From assembly GCF_040782645.1 (NCBI RefSeq), contig NZ_CP160403.1, positions 4,995,001 to 5,059,000 on the forward strand: DNA of 64,000 nucleotides, given 5' to 3'. This DNA comes from Streptomyces sp. HUAS ZL42. GTDB taxonomy: Bacteria; Actinomycetota; Actinomycetes; Streptomycetales; Streptomycetaceae. Under the pieces are notes generated by a model. That model saw only the letters and a list, made by a program, of their open reading frames with translations. It was not told where the DNA came from and did not search any database. Of the stretch, positions 51,510 to 60,076 are shown in pieces (positions within the stretch are counted from its first letter, which is position 1; the number at the start of each line of letters is the position of its first letter). The position numbers were made by a program, and so were the translations under genes.

Positions 51510-52564
51510 CCGTCGAGGACCTCATCGCCTGGGTTCTGCTGATCCTGGTGGCCGCCTATGCCTGCGCCGGGGGCACGGACTACGGTGCCGGGTTCTGGGA
51601 TCTCATGGCCGGCGGCGCCGAGCGCGGCAGACGTCCCCGATGGCTGGTCGACCACGCCATGGCGCCGGTCTGGGAGGTCAACAACGTCTGGCTCATCTTC
51701 ATCCTGGTCGTCATGTGGACGGGCTTCCCGATCCTGTTCGAGACGATCTTCTCGGCCATGTGGCTCCCGCTGGCCCTCGCGGCCGTGGGACTGGTCCTGC
51801 GCGGTGCGGGCTTCGCCCTGCGCAAACCCACCCGGCGGCTCGCCGGACGCAGGATCTACGGCGCGATGTTCGCCGTCTCCTCGCTCCTGACCCCGTTCTT
51901 CCTCGGCGCGGTGGTCGGAGGCCTGGCCACCGGCCGGGTGGCACCGGGGACGCCGGCGTCGGCCGAGGCGTGGTCCAACGGGACGTCCGTGATCGCGGGC
52001 CTGCTCACCGTCGCGGCGACCGCGTTCCTCGGCGCGGTGTTCCTCACCGCCGACGCCCTCCGGTTCGGGGAGACCGGCCTCGTCGGCTACTTCCGGCTGC
52101 GGGCCTGGGCCAGTCTCGGCGTCGTCGCCGTCCTCGCGCTCATCGGTCTCGGCGTGACGCACAACGACGCGCGGTACGTGTACGACGGTCTCACCAGCGG
52201 GACCGGGCTGGTACTGGTGCTCCTGGCAGCCGTCTGCGCACTGGCCACGGCGGGCCTGCTGCACCGCTCGGCCACCGGATGGGCACGGCTCACGGCGACC
52301 GCCTGCGTGGCCCTCGTCGTCTTCGCGTGGGGGCTGGCCCAGCGGCCGTATCTCATTCCCACCTCACTGACCGTCTCCGAGGCGGCGGGGTCCTCGACGA
52401 CACTCCGCTGGCTCGCCCTGGTCACGCTGATCGCGGTGGTCCTGGTCGGCCCGGCCCTGTTCCTGCTCTACAGACTCGACACCCGCGGCGCCCTGCAGTC
52501 CCTCACCGACGCGGATCTGCGTGCGGCGCCGGCACGCGGATCAGGCCAGGACGACCCCCTCTGA
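51506..52564 (+). CDS. cydB: Cytochrome bd-type quinol oxidase subunit II
   Basis: 352 residues, eight to nine helices; family motifs YACAGGTDYGAGFWDLMAGG and APVWEVNNVWLIFILVVMWT (W-E-x-N), and GPALFLLYRLDTRG at the end. Pairs with subunit I. No cydCD assembly transporter follows, so maturation would depend on a cydCD elsewhere in the genome, consistent with a second, accessory bd oxidase. Confidence 0.92.
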   Translation: MTVEDLIAWVLLILVAAYACAGGTDYGAGFWDLMAGGAERGRRPRWLVDHAMAPVWEVNNVWLIFILVVMWTGFPILFETIFSAMWLPLALAAVGLVLRGAGFALRKPTRRLAGRRIYGAMFAVSSLLTPFFLGAVVGGLATGRVAPGTPASAEAWSNGTSVIAGLLTVAATAFLGAVFLTADALRFGETGLVGYFRLRAWASLGVVAVLALIGLGVTHNDARYVYDGLTSGTGLVLVLLAAVCALATAGLLHRSATGWARLTATACVALVVFAWGLAQRPYLIPTSLTVSEAAGSSTTLRWLALVTLIAVVLVGPALFLLYRLDTRGALQSLTDADLRAAPARGSGQDDPL

Positions 52565-52580
52565 TCGTCGGTGCCGTCAC

Positions 52581-53024
52581 TCAGGAAGCGGCCTCCGCTG
52601 CTTCCAGTGAAGCGAGGACGTCCTGCACGGACAGGCGGCCGGAGGCGACAAGCTGGCCTCCGCCGCGGCGCAGGGCGGCGGCGAACGGGGCGGCCCACAC
52701 GTTCTCGTAGATCAGCAGGCCCGCGGAGTTGCCGGGCTTCACCGCGGCGGCGGCCTCCTCGAGGTCGTCCTGGCCCAGCAGGCCCGAGCGGGCGCCCTCG
52801 AAGACGGTGAGATCGAGTTTGCCGTCACCGGTGAGATCGGCGATCTCCAGGGCGGTCACCGTGCCGTCCTCCTCCTTCCTGATGAACATCAGGTCGAGGA
52901 TCCGGATGATGCCGCGGTCCACCAGATCGACGAGCAGCGGGAAGCCCTCGCCCGTCATGCGGTTGCCGGGGAACTCCACCACCACGTAGTCGATGGGTCC
53001 CATCTCGTCGAATGGCTCGGTCAC
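52581..53024 (-). CDS. DUF6325-family protein
   Basis: 147 residues, soluble: DYVVVEFPGNRMTGEGFPLL, VDRGIIRILDLMFIRKEEDG, LKPGNSAGLLIYENVWAAPF-like block VKPGNSAGLLIYENVW, and an acidic C-terminus. This is the DUF1269/DUF6325 stress-associated group. Convergent with cydB, 16 bases between. Confidence 0.85.
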   Translation of the reverse strand: MTEPFDEMGPIDYVVVEFPGNRMTGEGFPLLVDLVDRGIIRILDLMFIRKEEDGTVTALEIADLTGDGKLDLTVFEGARSGLLGQDDLEEAAAAVKPGNSAGLLIYENVWAAPFAAALRRGGGQLVASGRLSVQDVLASLEAAEAAS

Positions 53025-53160
53025 GGCGTCACCTCTGGTGCTCGTGGGCCCCTGAGTGCCATTGCATCACCGGACACCGGCCGTCGCACCCGGTGCGGGC
53101 GTCACCACGTCGGCCCCTCCCGCCTCGCGCATCGGCTTACGCCGGGATCTCCTCGAAGGC

Positions 53161-54441
53161 ATGACAGGCAGCGACACGCCCCCATCGGACAGCGAACTGG
53201 ACGAACTGCGGCACAGGGTGAGCGAGCTGGAGGCCGCCCGGCGCGAGCCGAAGCACCGGCTCCGGGCGCTGGGCTCGGTCGTGCTGATCGTCCTCGCGTC
53301 CTTGCTTGCACTTCTCGCCGTGGTCGCGGTCTGGGCGAACAGCATCATCCGGGACACCGACCGTTACGTCGCGACCGTGGGCCCGCTCGCCTCCAACCCC
53401 GACATCCAGCAGGCCGTCACGACCCGGGTCACCGACGCCGTGCTCAGGCAGATCGACGTGGACGGCCTGGTCGCGGAACTGAGCAAGGCGGCGGAGGAGA
53501 AGGGCGTGCCCCCGAGGGCGGCCGGCCTCATCGGCGATCTGAGCGGCCCCATCAACAGCGGTCTGAAGGAGCTGGTGAGCTCCACCGTGCGGCGGGTGGT
53601 CTCCAGCGACGCCTTCGAGACGGCCTGGACGAACGCCAACCGCCGGGCCCACAACGCGGTGGACAAGGCGCTGACGGGCACGTCCGGCGGTGTGGTGGTG
53701 CTGAAGAACAACCAGGTCGCCGTCGACCTCGGGCCGATCGTGGCCCAAGTGAAGGAGCGGCTGGTCGATCGGGGACTCAAGGTGGCCGCGAAGATCCCCG
53801 AGGTGCACACCAGTTTCGTCGTGATCGAGGGGAAGGACGTCGGCAAGATCAAGTCGTATCTGAGGGTGCTGCAGATCATCGGCAACTGGCTGCCGATCAT
53901 CGCGGTGCTGATCGCCGCCGCGGGCGTGTTCGTGGCGTTCCATCGCAGGAGGGCGCTGATCGGGGCCGCGATCGGGATCTTCCTCGCCATGGTTCTGCTG
54001 GGCGTGGTCCTCACCGTCTTCCGCGCCGTCTATCTGGACCATCTGCCGCCGGGGGCGAACGCGGACGCCGCGGGCGCCATCTACGACTCGCTGGTGAAGT
54101 TCCTGCGCTCCAGTGTGCGGGCGGTCGGGGCGTTGGCCCTGGTCACCGGCCTCGGAGCCTTCTTCGTCGGCCCGTCCCGGGTCGCCGTGTTCACCCGTCG
54201 CTTCTGCAGCCGGAGTATCGGCTCCGGGCGGGACGTGGCGACCTCGGCGGGGTTGCGGCTGGGCCCTGTGGGCCGTTTCGTACACCGCTTCAAGCCGTGG
54301 ATCGGGGCCGCGATCCTGGCGGTGGCCGCGGTCGTCCTGTTCACCTGGAGCTACCCGACCATGATGGTCGTGATCTGGACGGCGGTGATCGTGCTGGTCG
54401 CCTTCGCGATCCGCGAGTTCCTGGACACCGCGCCCGCGTGA
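53161..54441 (+). CDS. Multipass membrane protein of unknown function
   Basis: 426 residues. Cytoplasmic coiled start (SDSELDELRHRVSELEAARR), one helix (~38-60), a ~200-residue extracytoplasmic domain with helical repeats (DTDRYVATVGPLASNPDIQQ, VDGLVAELSKAAEEKG), then four to five helices near the C-terminus. The layout is found in many streptomycete 'integral membrane' proteins; no catalytic motif. Start ATG at 53161; the frame extends upstream but without an RBS. Confidence 0.78.
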   Translation: MTGSDTPPSDSELDELRHRVSELEAARREPKHRLRALGSVVLIVLASLLALLAVVAVWANSIIRDTDRYVATVGPLASNPDIQQAVTTRVTDAVLRQIDVDGLVAELSKAAEEKGVPPRAAGLIGDLSGPINSGLKELVSSTVRRVVSSDAFETAWTNANRRAHNAVDKALTGTSGGVVVLKNNQVAVDLGPIVAQVKERLVDRGLKVAAKIPEVHTSFVVIEGKDVGKIKSYLRVLQIIGNWLPIIAVLIAAAGVFVAFHRRRALIGAAIGIFLAMVLLGVVLTVFRAVYLDHLPPGANADAAGAIYDSLVKFLRSSVRAVGALALVTGLGAFFVGPSRVAVFTRRFCSRSIGSGRDVATSAGLRLGPVGRFVHRFKPWIGAAILAVAAVVLFTWSYPTMMVVIWTAVIVLVAFAIREFLDTAPA

Positions 54442-54632
54442 CCCCGGGTCGGCCCGGCGGTGCCCGGTGTGCCGCGCGCTCTGTGGAGCAGCAGTTGCAG
54501 CAGTGAGCCCCGTGCCGCGTCCCCGGCCGCCCGTCCCTTGGCCGCAGTGACACCGGGTTTCCGGCAAATCGGGACGATCCGTTCCGGCTGGCTCCGCGCG
54601 CGAGGATCCACGCCCTGCCGCATGGTGGGAGC

Positions 54633-55568
54633 GTGCCGACCTCCCACGAGCTCACCGAGACCGGCTTCCGGTCGCTGTACCGGCGGCTGCGGAGTACGGC
54701 CCCCGGCGCCATGTCGCCCCGGGGCGCCCTGGACACCCTCACGCCCGAGCGCGTACTGGCCGCCGTGCACGAGGTGCGGTCGGGCCGCAGCATCTCGCTG
54801 GCCGCCCCGGTGAACACGGTGGCCGGGCCCGACGACCCGCAGCCCGCCGAGCACCGGCTCACGGCACCACCCGGCGGTGTCCCGGCACCGGGCGGCGGGC
54901 TGGACTTCGCACGCGACCGCTTCGCCATGGACGTCCACGGCGACGCCGACACCCACCTCGACGCCCTGTGCCACGTCATCTACGACGGCACGCTGCACGG
55001 CGGCGTCTCGGCCGCCGACACCCTGTCCCCCGACGGCGCGAATGCCCTCTCCGTCGACCTGGCCCGGGACGGCATCGTGGGCCGCGGCGTGCTGCTGGAC
55101 ATCCCGGGACTGCACGGCCTGCCCTGGCTCGAGCCCGGAGCCCACGTCACCGCGGACGACCTCGCCGCAGCAGAGGCCCGGCAGGGCGTCCGGGCCGGCC
55201 CCGGCGACATCGTGCTCGTCAGGGTGGGACATCGGCGGCGCCGCGAGGAGCTCGGGCCGTGGGACGTGGCCCATGCCCGGGCCGGGCTGCATCCGGCCGC
55301 CCTGGAGTTCCTGGCCGAGCGGCAGGTGTCGGTGCTCGGCAGCGACGGCAACAACGACACCGCGCCCAGCGCGGTGCGGGACGTGGCCTTCCCCGTGCAT
55401 GTGCTCGCCGTGCACGCCATGGGGCTGCACCTGCTGGACTGGCTGCGACTCGAGGAACTCGCGCCGGTCTGCGCCGACGAGGACCGCTGGTCGTTCCTGT
55501 GCGTGATCGCCCCGCTGCGACTGCCGTCCGCGACGGGCTCCCCGGTCAATCCGCTCGCCGTCCTGTGA
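54633..55568 (+). CDS. Cyclase-family (PF04199, kynurenine formamidase-like) hydrolase
   Basis: 311 residues. The metal-binding motif is present as DVHGDADTHLDALCHV (~100-115), a variant of HxGTHxDxPxH, with a second His and Glu toward the C-terminus (FPVHVLAVHAMG, ERQVSVLGSDGNNDTAP). Members hydrolyse N-formylkynurenine or cyclise polyketides. GTG start at 54633. Monocistronic, flanked by a 191-base gap upstream and a 519-base gap downstream. Confidence 0.85.
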   Translation: MPTSHELTETGFRSLYRRLRSTAPGAMSPRGALDTLTPERVLAAVHEVRSGRSISLAAPVNTVAGPDDPQPAEHRLTAPPGGVPAPGGGLDFARDRFAMDVHGDADTHLDALCHVIYDGTLHGGVSAADTLSPDGANALSVDLARDGIVGRGVLLDIPGLHGLPWLEPGAHVTADDLAAAEARQGVRAGPGDIVLVRVGHRRRREELGPWDVAHARAGLHPAALEFLAERQVSVLGSDGNNDTAPSAVRDVAFPVHVLAVHAMGLHLLDWLRLEELAPVCADEDRWSFLCVIAPLRLPSATGSPVNPLAVL

Positions 55569-56087
55569 GCGCGGTCTGCCGGACTCAGGACGTCATCCGG
55601 TGGATCCGGTAGATGCGGCCGAGCCGGACTCGGGCGGAGCCGGGGGCCGCCGTCGCATGGATCTCCATCGCCGGCAGACTGCCGGTGGCCAGGAGGCAGT
55701 AGCCGAACAGGACCACCCGGGAGGAGGCGTGGGACAGGTCGGCATGGTGGGGGTTCGTGGCGGCGGGCGCGGCGACGGTGGTGGCGCGGTCCACAGCGAG
55801 ATCCTGCCGAGCCGCGCCGTCATCCTGCCGGAGGGTTTGTGCCGTGCCGCTGCGGGCGGGGTGGCGTGGTCTCCGGCATCGCGCGAGTGACGTGTGGCGG
55901 TCGCCTTGTCCGGCCGTGCTGTGCCCCCACGGGTCGCGGTTGGGTCGCGAGCCCGCCGTGATGTGGCCGGGGCGAGTGCCGCCGCCCGTGCTGCGTGGCC
56001 GTTGGGCCCCGCCTGGCTGTCACCCGACCGGCCCCCGTCGTGCCTGCGCCACGGGCCGCGAGGGCGCCGCGGCGGCACGCTGGCAGC
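55569..56087. other. 519-base gap, possibly one small minus-strand gene
   Basis: No firm gene. A minus-strand frame at 55585-55794 (69 residues, GTG start with AGGA upstream, sequence SRVVLFGYCLLATGSLPAME) is the only candidate, with low support. The remainder reads as GC-rich spacer with no inverted repeat of note. Confidence 0.35.
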
Positions 56088-57011
56088 ATGCAGTCAGGCG
56101 CAGGAGACGGAAGCGAGCACCCGGCTCCGCCGCCCCGTCGGAAGCGGTGGCGCGGGCGGCTGCTCGGGCTGCGTGGCCGCGCCGAGTCACGGTTTCCGGT
56201 GATCACCCACCTCCTGACGCATCTGATCTCGGTGAACGTGCTCGACTCCGCGACCCGGCTCGCCGCCCAGGTGTTCCTCACGGCGGTACCGCTGCTCTTC
56301 GTGTTGGCGTCCGTCGCACCGCAGGCGCTGCGTGACCAGTTCGCCACCTCCCTGCGCGACGTCTTCGGACTGACCGGAAGCGCGAACGACCAGTGGCAGC
56401 AGCTCTTCCAGACGGACACCTCCGAACTGCGTCAGACCACCGGCGTCGTCGGCGGGCTGATGGTGCTGATCTCGGCCACCGCGTGCAGCCGGGCCATGCA
56501 GCGGCTCTGCGAGCGCGCGTGGCTCGTTCCGAAAGCGGGTGCGCGGATGGCCGCCTGGCGCTGGATCGCCTGGATCACCGCGTGGCTCGTCATGTTCGGG
56601 CTGCAGGGAGCCCTGCGGGACGGCCTCGGCCTCGGGCTGTGGCTCGGGCTGCCGCTCCTGCTGGTCACCCAGTCCGGCATTTGGTGGTGGACACAGCACC
56701 TGCTGCTGACCGGCCGCATGCCCTGGGCCCCGCTGCTGCCGGGTGCCCTCCTGACGGGAGTGGCCCTGAGCGTCCTCACGTCGCTCGCCGACCTCTACGT
56801 GCCCAGGGCTCTCAACAAGAGCCTCGAGAGGTACGGATCGCTGGGCGCGGTCTTCACCCTGCTGTCGTGGCTCATCGCGCTGTGCGTGGTCGTGACCCTG
56901 TGCCTCACCGCCGGCGCGGTCGTCGCACGTGAACCCGCGGTGGCGCGGCGCCTGGGCACACCCGAGTCGCCCCGAGCACCGTCCGGCGATACCTTGGCAA
57001 AAGGGGATTAG
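56088..57011 (+). CDS. YihY/BrkB-like membrane protein
   Basis: 307 residues. After a basic cytoplasmic tail (PPPRRKRWRGRLLGLRGRAE) come six transmembrane helices, with the family's VNVLDSATRLAAQVFLTAVP and LNKSLERYGSLGAVFTLLSW blocks. Annotated elsewhere as YihY/virulence factor BrkB; its role in the envelope is not established. Sixty bases before the GMC oxidoreductase gene. Confidence 0.85.
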   Translation: MQSGAGDGSEHPAPPPRRKRWRGRLLGLRGRAESRFPVITHLLTHLISVNVLDSATRLAAQVFLTAVPLLFVLASVAPQALRDQFATSLRDVFGLTGSANDQWQQLFQTDTSELRQTTGVVGGLMVLISATACSRAMQRLCERAWLVPKAGARMAAWRWIAWITAWLVMFGLQGALRDGLGLGLWLGLPLLLVTQSGIWWWTQHLLLTGRMPWAPLLPGALLTGVALSVLTSLADLYVPRALNKSLERYGSLGAVFTLLSWLIALCVVVTLCLTAGAVVAREPAVARRLGTPESPRAPSGDTLAKGD

Positions 57012-57071
57012 GCTACCAATTCGCCACATTCACCCGGCAGGACGGAGCGTGCTCCGAGAACGGCGGCCGGT

Positions 57072-58652
57072 ATGCGCGACGCGCGGCACTACGACGTCAT
57101 CATCATCGGCACCGGCGCGGGCGGCGGAACCCTTGCCCATCGGCTGGCGCCCAGTGGGAAACGCATCCTCATTCTCGAACGGGGCGACTATCTCCCCCGC
57201 GAACGGGACAACTGGGATTCCACGGCGGTCTTCGTCAAGGGAAAGTACCGAGCCCCGGAATTCTGGTACGACAAACACGGCAATCAGTTCCCCCCGGAGG
57301 TCAATTACTACGTGGGCGGGAACACCAAGTTCTACGGAGCCGCGCTGTTCCGGCTGCGCCCGGAGGACTTCGGCGAACTCCGCCACCACGACGGCGTCTC
57401 GCCCGCCTGGCCCCTGCGCTACGAGGACCTGGAGCCGTACTACACGCAGGCCGAGCACCTCTATCTGGTGCACGGCAGGCACGGCGAGGATCCCACCGAG
57501 GGGCCCACGAGCGCCCAGTACGCCTATGAGCCCGTCCAACACGAGCCGCGCATCCAGCAGTTGAGCGACGACCTGGAGAAGCAGGGGCTGCACCCGTTCC
57601 ACCTCCCGATCGGCGTGAACCTCACCCAGGACGACCGGGGCCGGGCCACCCACGACAGCGTGTGCATCCGCTGCGACCGCGTCGACGGCTTCCCCTGCCT
57701 GTTGGGCGCGAAGTCGGACGCCCAGGTCATCTGCGTCGACCCCGCGCTGCGCCACGACAACGTCGAGCTGGTCACCGGCGCCGAGGTCCGGCGCCTCGTC
57801 ACGGACCCGGCCGGCCGCAGCGTCACCTCGGTCGTCGCGGCCCTGCGGGACGGTTCGACGGCGGAGTTCGGCGCGGACATCGTGGTCGTCGCCTGCGGCG
57901 CGGTCAACTCCGCCGTCCTGCTGCTGCGTTCGGCGGGCGACCGGCATCCGAACGGCCTGGCCAACAGCTCGGGCGTGGTGGGCCGTCACTACATGCGGCA
58001 CAACAACCTGGCGCTGATGGCCGTGTCCAGGGAGCCGAACGACACCAGGTTCCAGAAGACGCTCGCCCTGCACGACTGGTACCTGGGATCCGACGACTGG
58101 GACTACCCACTCGGCGGCATCCAGATGCTCGGCAAGTCGGACTCCGACCAGATCCACGGGGAGGCGCCTCGCTGGGCCGGCGCCGTCTCCCCCGACATGC
58201 CCTTCGAGGTACTCGCCCACCACGCGGTCGACTTCTGGCTGTGCGGCGAGGATCTGCCCGCGCCGGACAACCGCGTCACCCTCGACCGGGACGGCGCCGT
58301 GCACCTGGCCCTGGACGAGAAGAACAACATCGCCGGGCTCAGGCGGCTGCGGCACAAGCTGCAGACGATGCTCGGCCACCTCGGGATGCACGAACACCAT
58401 CTGCTTCCGCACAGCATCTACCTGCACAAGGGGATGCCCATCGGCGCCACGGCACACCAGGCGGGCACGGTCCGCTTCGGCAGCGACCCCGCGAGCTCCG
58501 CGCTCGACGTCAACTGCAAGGCCCACGACCTCGACAACCTCTACGTCGTCGACACGAGCTTCTTCCCGAGCATCGGGGCGGTCAATCCGTCGCTGACGGC
58601 CATCGCCAACGCGCTGCGCGTCGGCGACCACATCGCGGAGCGTCTGCAATGA
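57072..58652 (+). CDS. GMC-family oxidoreductase
   Basis: 526 residues. FAD motif GTGAGGGTLAHRLAPSGKRI (~13-32), LERGDYLPRE, NYYVGGNTKFYGAALFRL, then the cysteine-bearing CIRCDRVDGFPCLLGAKSD, and the C-terminal active-site pair: His in TAHQAGTVRFG and Asn in SIGAVNPSLTAIAN. It oxidises an alcohol to aldehyde or ketone with FAD. First of three genes that overlap or nearly touch, followed by DUF2252 and GH15, implying a joint role in a carbohydrate-like pathway. Confidence 0.9.
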   Translation: MRDARHYDVIIIGTGAGGGTLAHRLAPSGKRILILERGDYLPRERDNWDSTAVFVKGKYRAPEFWYDKHGNQFPPEVNYYVGGNTKFYGAALFRLRPEDFGELRHHDGVSPAWPLRYEDLEPYYTQAEHLYLVHGRHGEDPTEGPTSAQYAYEPVQHEPRIQQLSDDLEKQGLHPFHLPIGVNLTQDDRGRATHDSVCIRCDRVDGFPCLLGAKSDAQVICVDPALRHDNVELVTGAEVRRLVTDPAGRSVTSVVAALRDGSTAEFGADIVVVACGAVNSAVLLLRSAGDRHPNGLANSSGVVGRHYMRHNNLALMAVSREPNDTRFQKTLALHDWYLGSDDWDYPLGGIQMLGKSDSDQIHGEAPRWAGAVSPDMPFEVLAHHAVDFWLCGEDLPAPDNRVTLDRDGAVHLALDEKNNIAGLRRLRHKLQTMLGHLGMHEHHLLPHSIYLHKGMPIGATAHQAGTVRFGSDPASSALDVNCKAHDLDNLYVVDTSFFPSIGAVNPSLTAIANALRVGDHIAERLQ

Positions 58653-60064
58653 ACGAGCACCCGACCGGCCACGACATGCGGCACCGCACTCCGGACGAAC
58701 GGGCCGCGTTCGGCAAGGCCGCCCGGTCCGCGGCCCCTCGGTCCGCGCACGGTGATTTCACACCCCCGCCGAAGCGCACCGATCCGGTGGACGTCATCGA
58801 GGCCCAGTCGGCGAAGCGGGTCCCGGAACTCGTACCGATCCGCTACGGCAGGATGAGCGAATCGCCGTTCCGCTTCTACCGCGGAGCCGCCGCCATCATG
58901 GCGGCGGACCTCGCCGACACTCCCCGCACCGGCATCAGGGCGCAGTTGTGCGGCGACGCGCACATGCTGAACTTCCGGCTGCTGGCCTCTCCGGAGCGCC
59001 GGCTGATGTTCGACATCAACGACTTCGACGAGACGCTGCCCGGTCCCTGGGAGTGGGACGTCAAGCGCCTGTCGGCCAGCCTGGTCATCGCCGGCCGGGC
59101 GAACGGCTTCAGCGCCAAGGAGCGGGCCACGGTGGTGCGGGCGACCGTGCGGTCGTACCGCGAGCGGATGCGTGAATTCGCGGCGATGGGCAACCTCGAG
59201 GTCTGGTACACCCGCTTTGAGGCCGACGAACTGGAGAAGCGGTTCCCCGTCGAGCTCGGGGCCAGGACCCGTGAGCGCTGGGCGCAGACCCGGGAGCGGG
59301 CCCGCGCGCACGACACGCTCCAGGTCTTCGACAAGCTCACTCACGTCGTCGGCGGAAGGCGCCTGATCGCCCCCGACCCGCCGCTCGTGGTGCGACTGGA
59401 GGACCTGCTTCCGCAGGCGCCGCGTGGCGCGCTGGAGAAGGAGATCAACCGGCTCATCGAGAACTACGGCCGGAGTCTGCCGTCCGACCGCCGGTTCCTC
59501 CTGCAGAGCTACCGCGTCGCCGACATCGCGCGCAAGGTCGTCGGGGTGGGCAGCGTGGGAACCCGCTGCTGGATCGTGCTGCTGCTCGGCCGGGACTCCG
59601 GGGACCCGCTGTTCCTGCAGGCCAAGGAGGCCGACGAGTCGGTGCTCGCGCCCTACGCCGGCGCCGGTACCTTCCCCACCCAGGGCGAGCGCGTCGTGGC
59701 CGGCCAGCGGCTGATGCAGGCCACCAGCGACATCTTCCTGGGCTGGGAACGAGCCACGGGCATCGACGGCCGGCGCCGCGACTTCTATGTGCGCCAACTG
59801 CGGGACTGGAAGGGCATCGCCGTCGCCGAGAACATGTCACCGAACCGGATGGGCCTGTTCGGGCAGCTGTGCGGCGCCACGCTGGCCCGCGCCCACGCCA
59901 GGTCCGGCGACCGGATCGCGATCGCCGCGTACCTCGGCAGCGGCGATGTCTTCGACCGCGCGCTGGCGACGTTCGCCGAGCTGTACGCGGACCAGAACGA
60001 GAAGGACCACCAGGCCCTCGTCCAGGCCGTCCGGGCGGGCCGGGTCCGCGCCGAAGCGGCCTGA
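58649..60064 (+). CDS. DUF2252 protein
   Basis: 471 residues, kinase-like DUF2252 fold: RFYRGAAAIMAADL, LCGDAHMLNFR, the metal-type motif DINDFDETLPGPWEWDVKRL (~125) and QAKEADESVLAPYAG. The family resembles aminoglycoside-phosphotransferase-like folds with the catalytic GDxHxxNF and DFD equivalents present (GDAHMLNF, INDFDE). Substrate unknown. ATG overlaps the GMC stop (ATGA); next gene 12 bases on. Confidence 0.88.
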   Translation: MNEHPTGHDMRHRTPDERAAFGKAARSAAPRSAHGDFTPPPKRTDPVDVIEAQSAKRVPELVPIRYGRMSESPFRFYRGAAAIMAADLADTPRTGIRAQLCGDAHMLNFRLLASPERRLMFDINDFDETLPGPWEWDVKRLSASLVIAGRANGFSAKERATVVRATVRSYRERMREFAAMGNLEVWYTRFEADELEKRFPVELGARTRERWAQTRERARAHDTLQVFDKLTHVVGGRRLIAPDPPLVVRLEDLLPQAPRGALEKEINRLIENYGRSLPSDRRFLLQSYRVADIARKVVGVGSVGTRCWIVLLLGRDSGDPLFLQAKEADESVLAPYAGAGTFPTQGERVVAGQRLMQATSDIFLGWERATGIDGRRRDFYVRQLRDWKGIAVAENMSPNRMGLFGQLCGATLARAHARSGDRIAIAAYLGSGDVFDRALATFAELYADQNEKDHQALVQAVRAGRVRAEAA

Positions 60065-60076
60065 AGGGAGACTGCC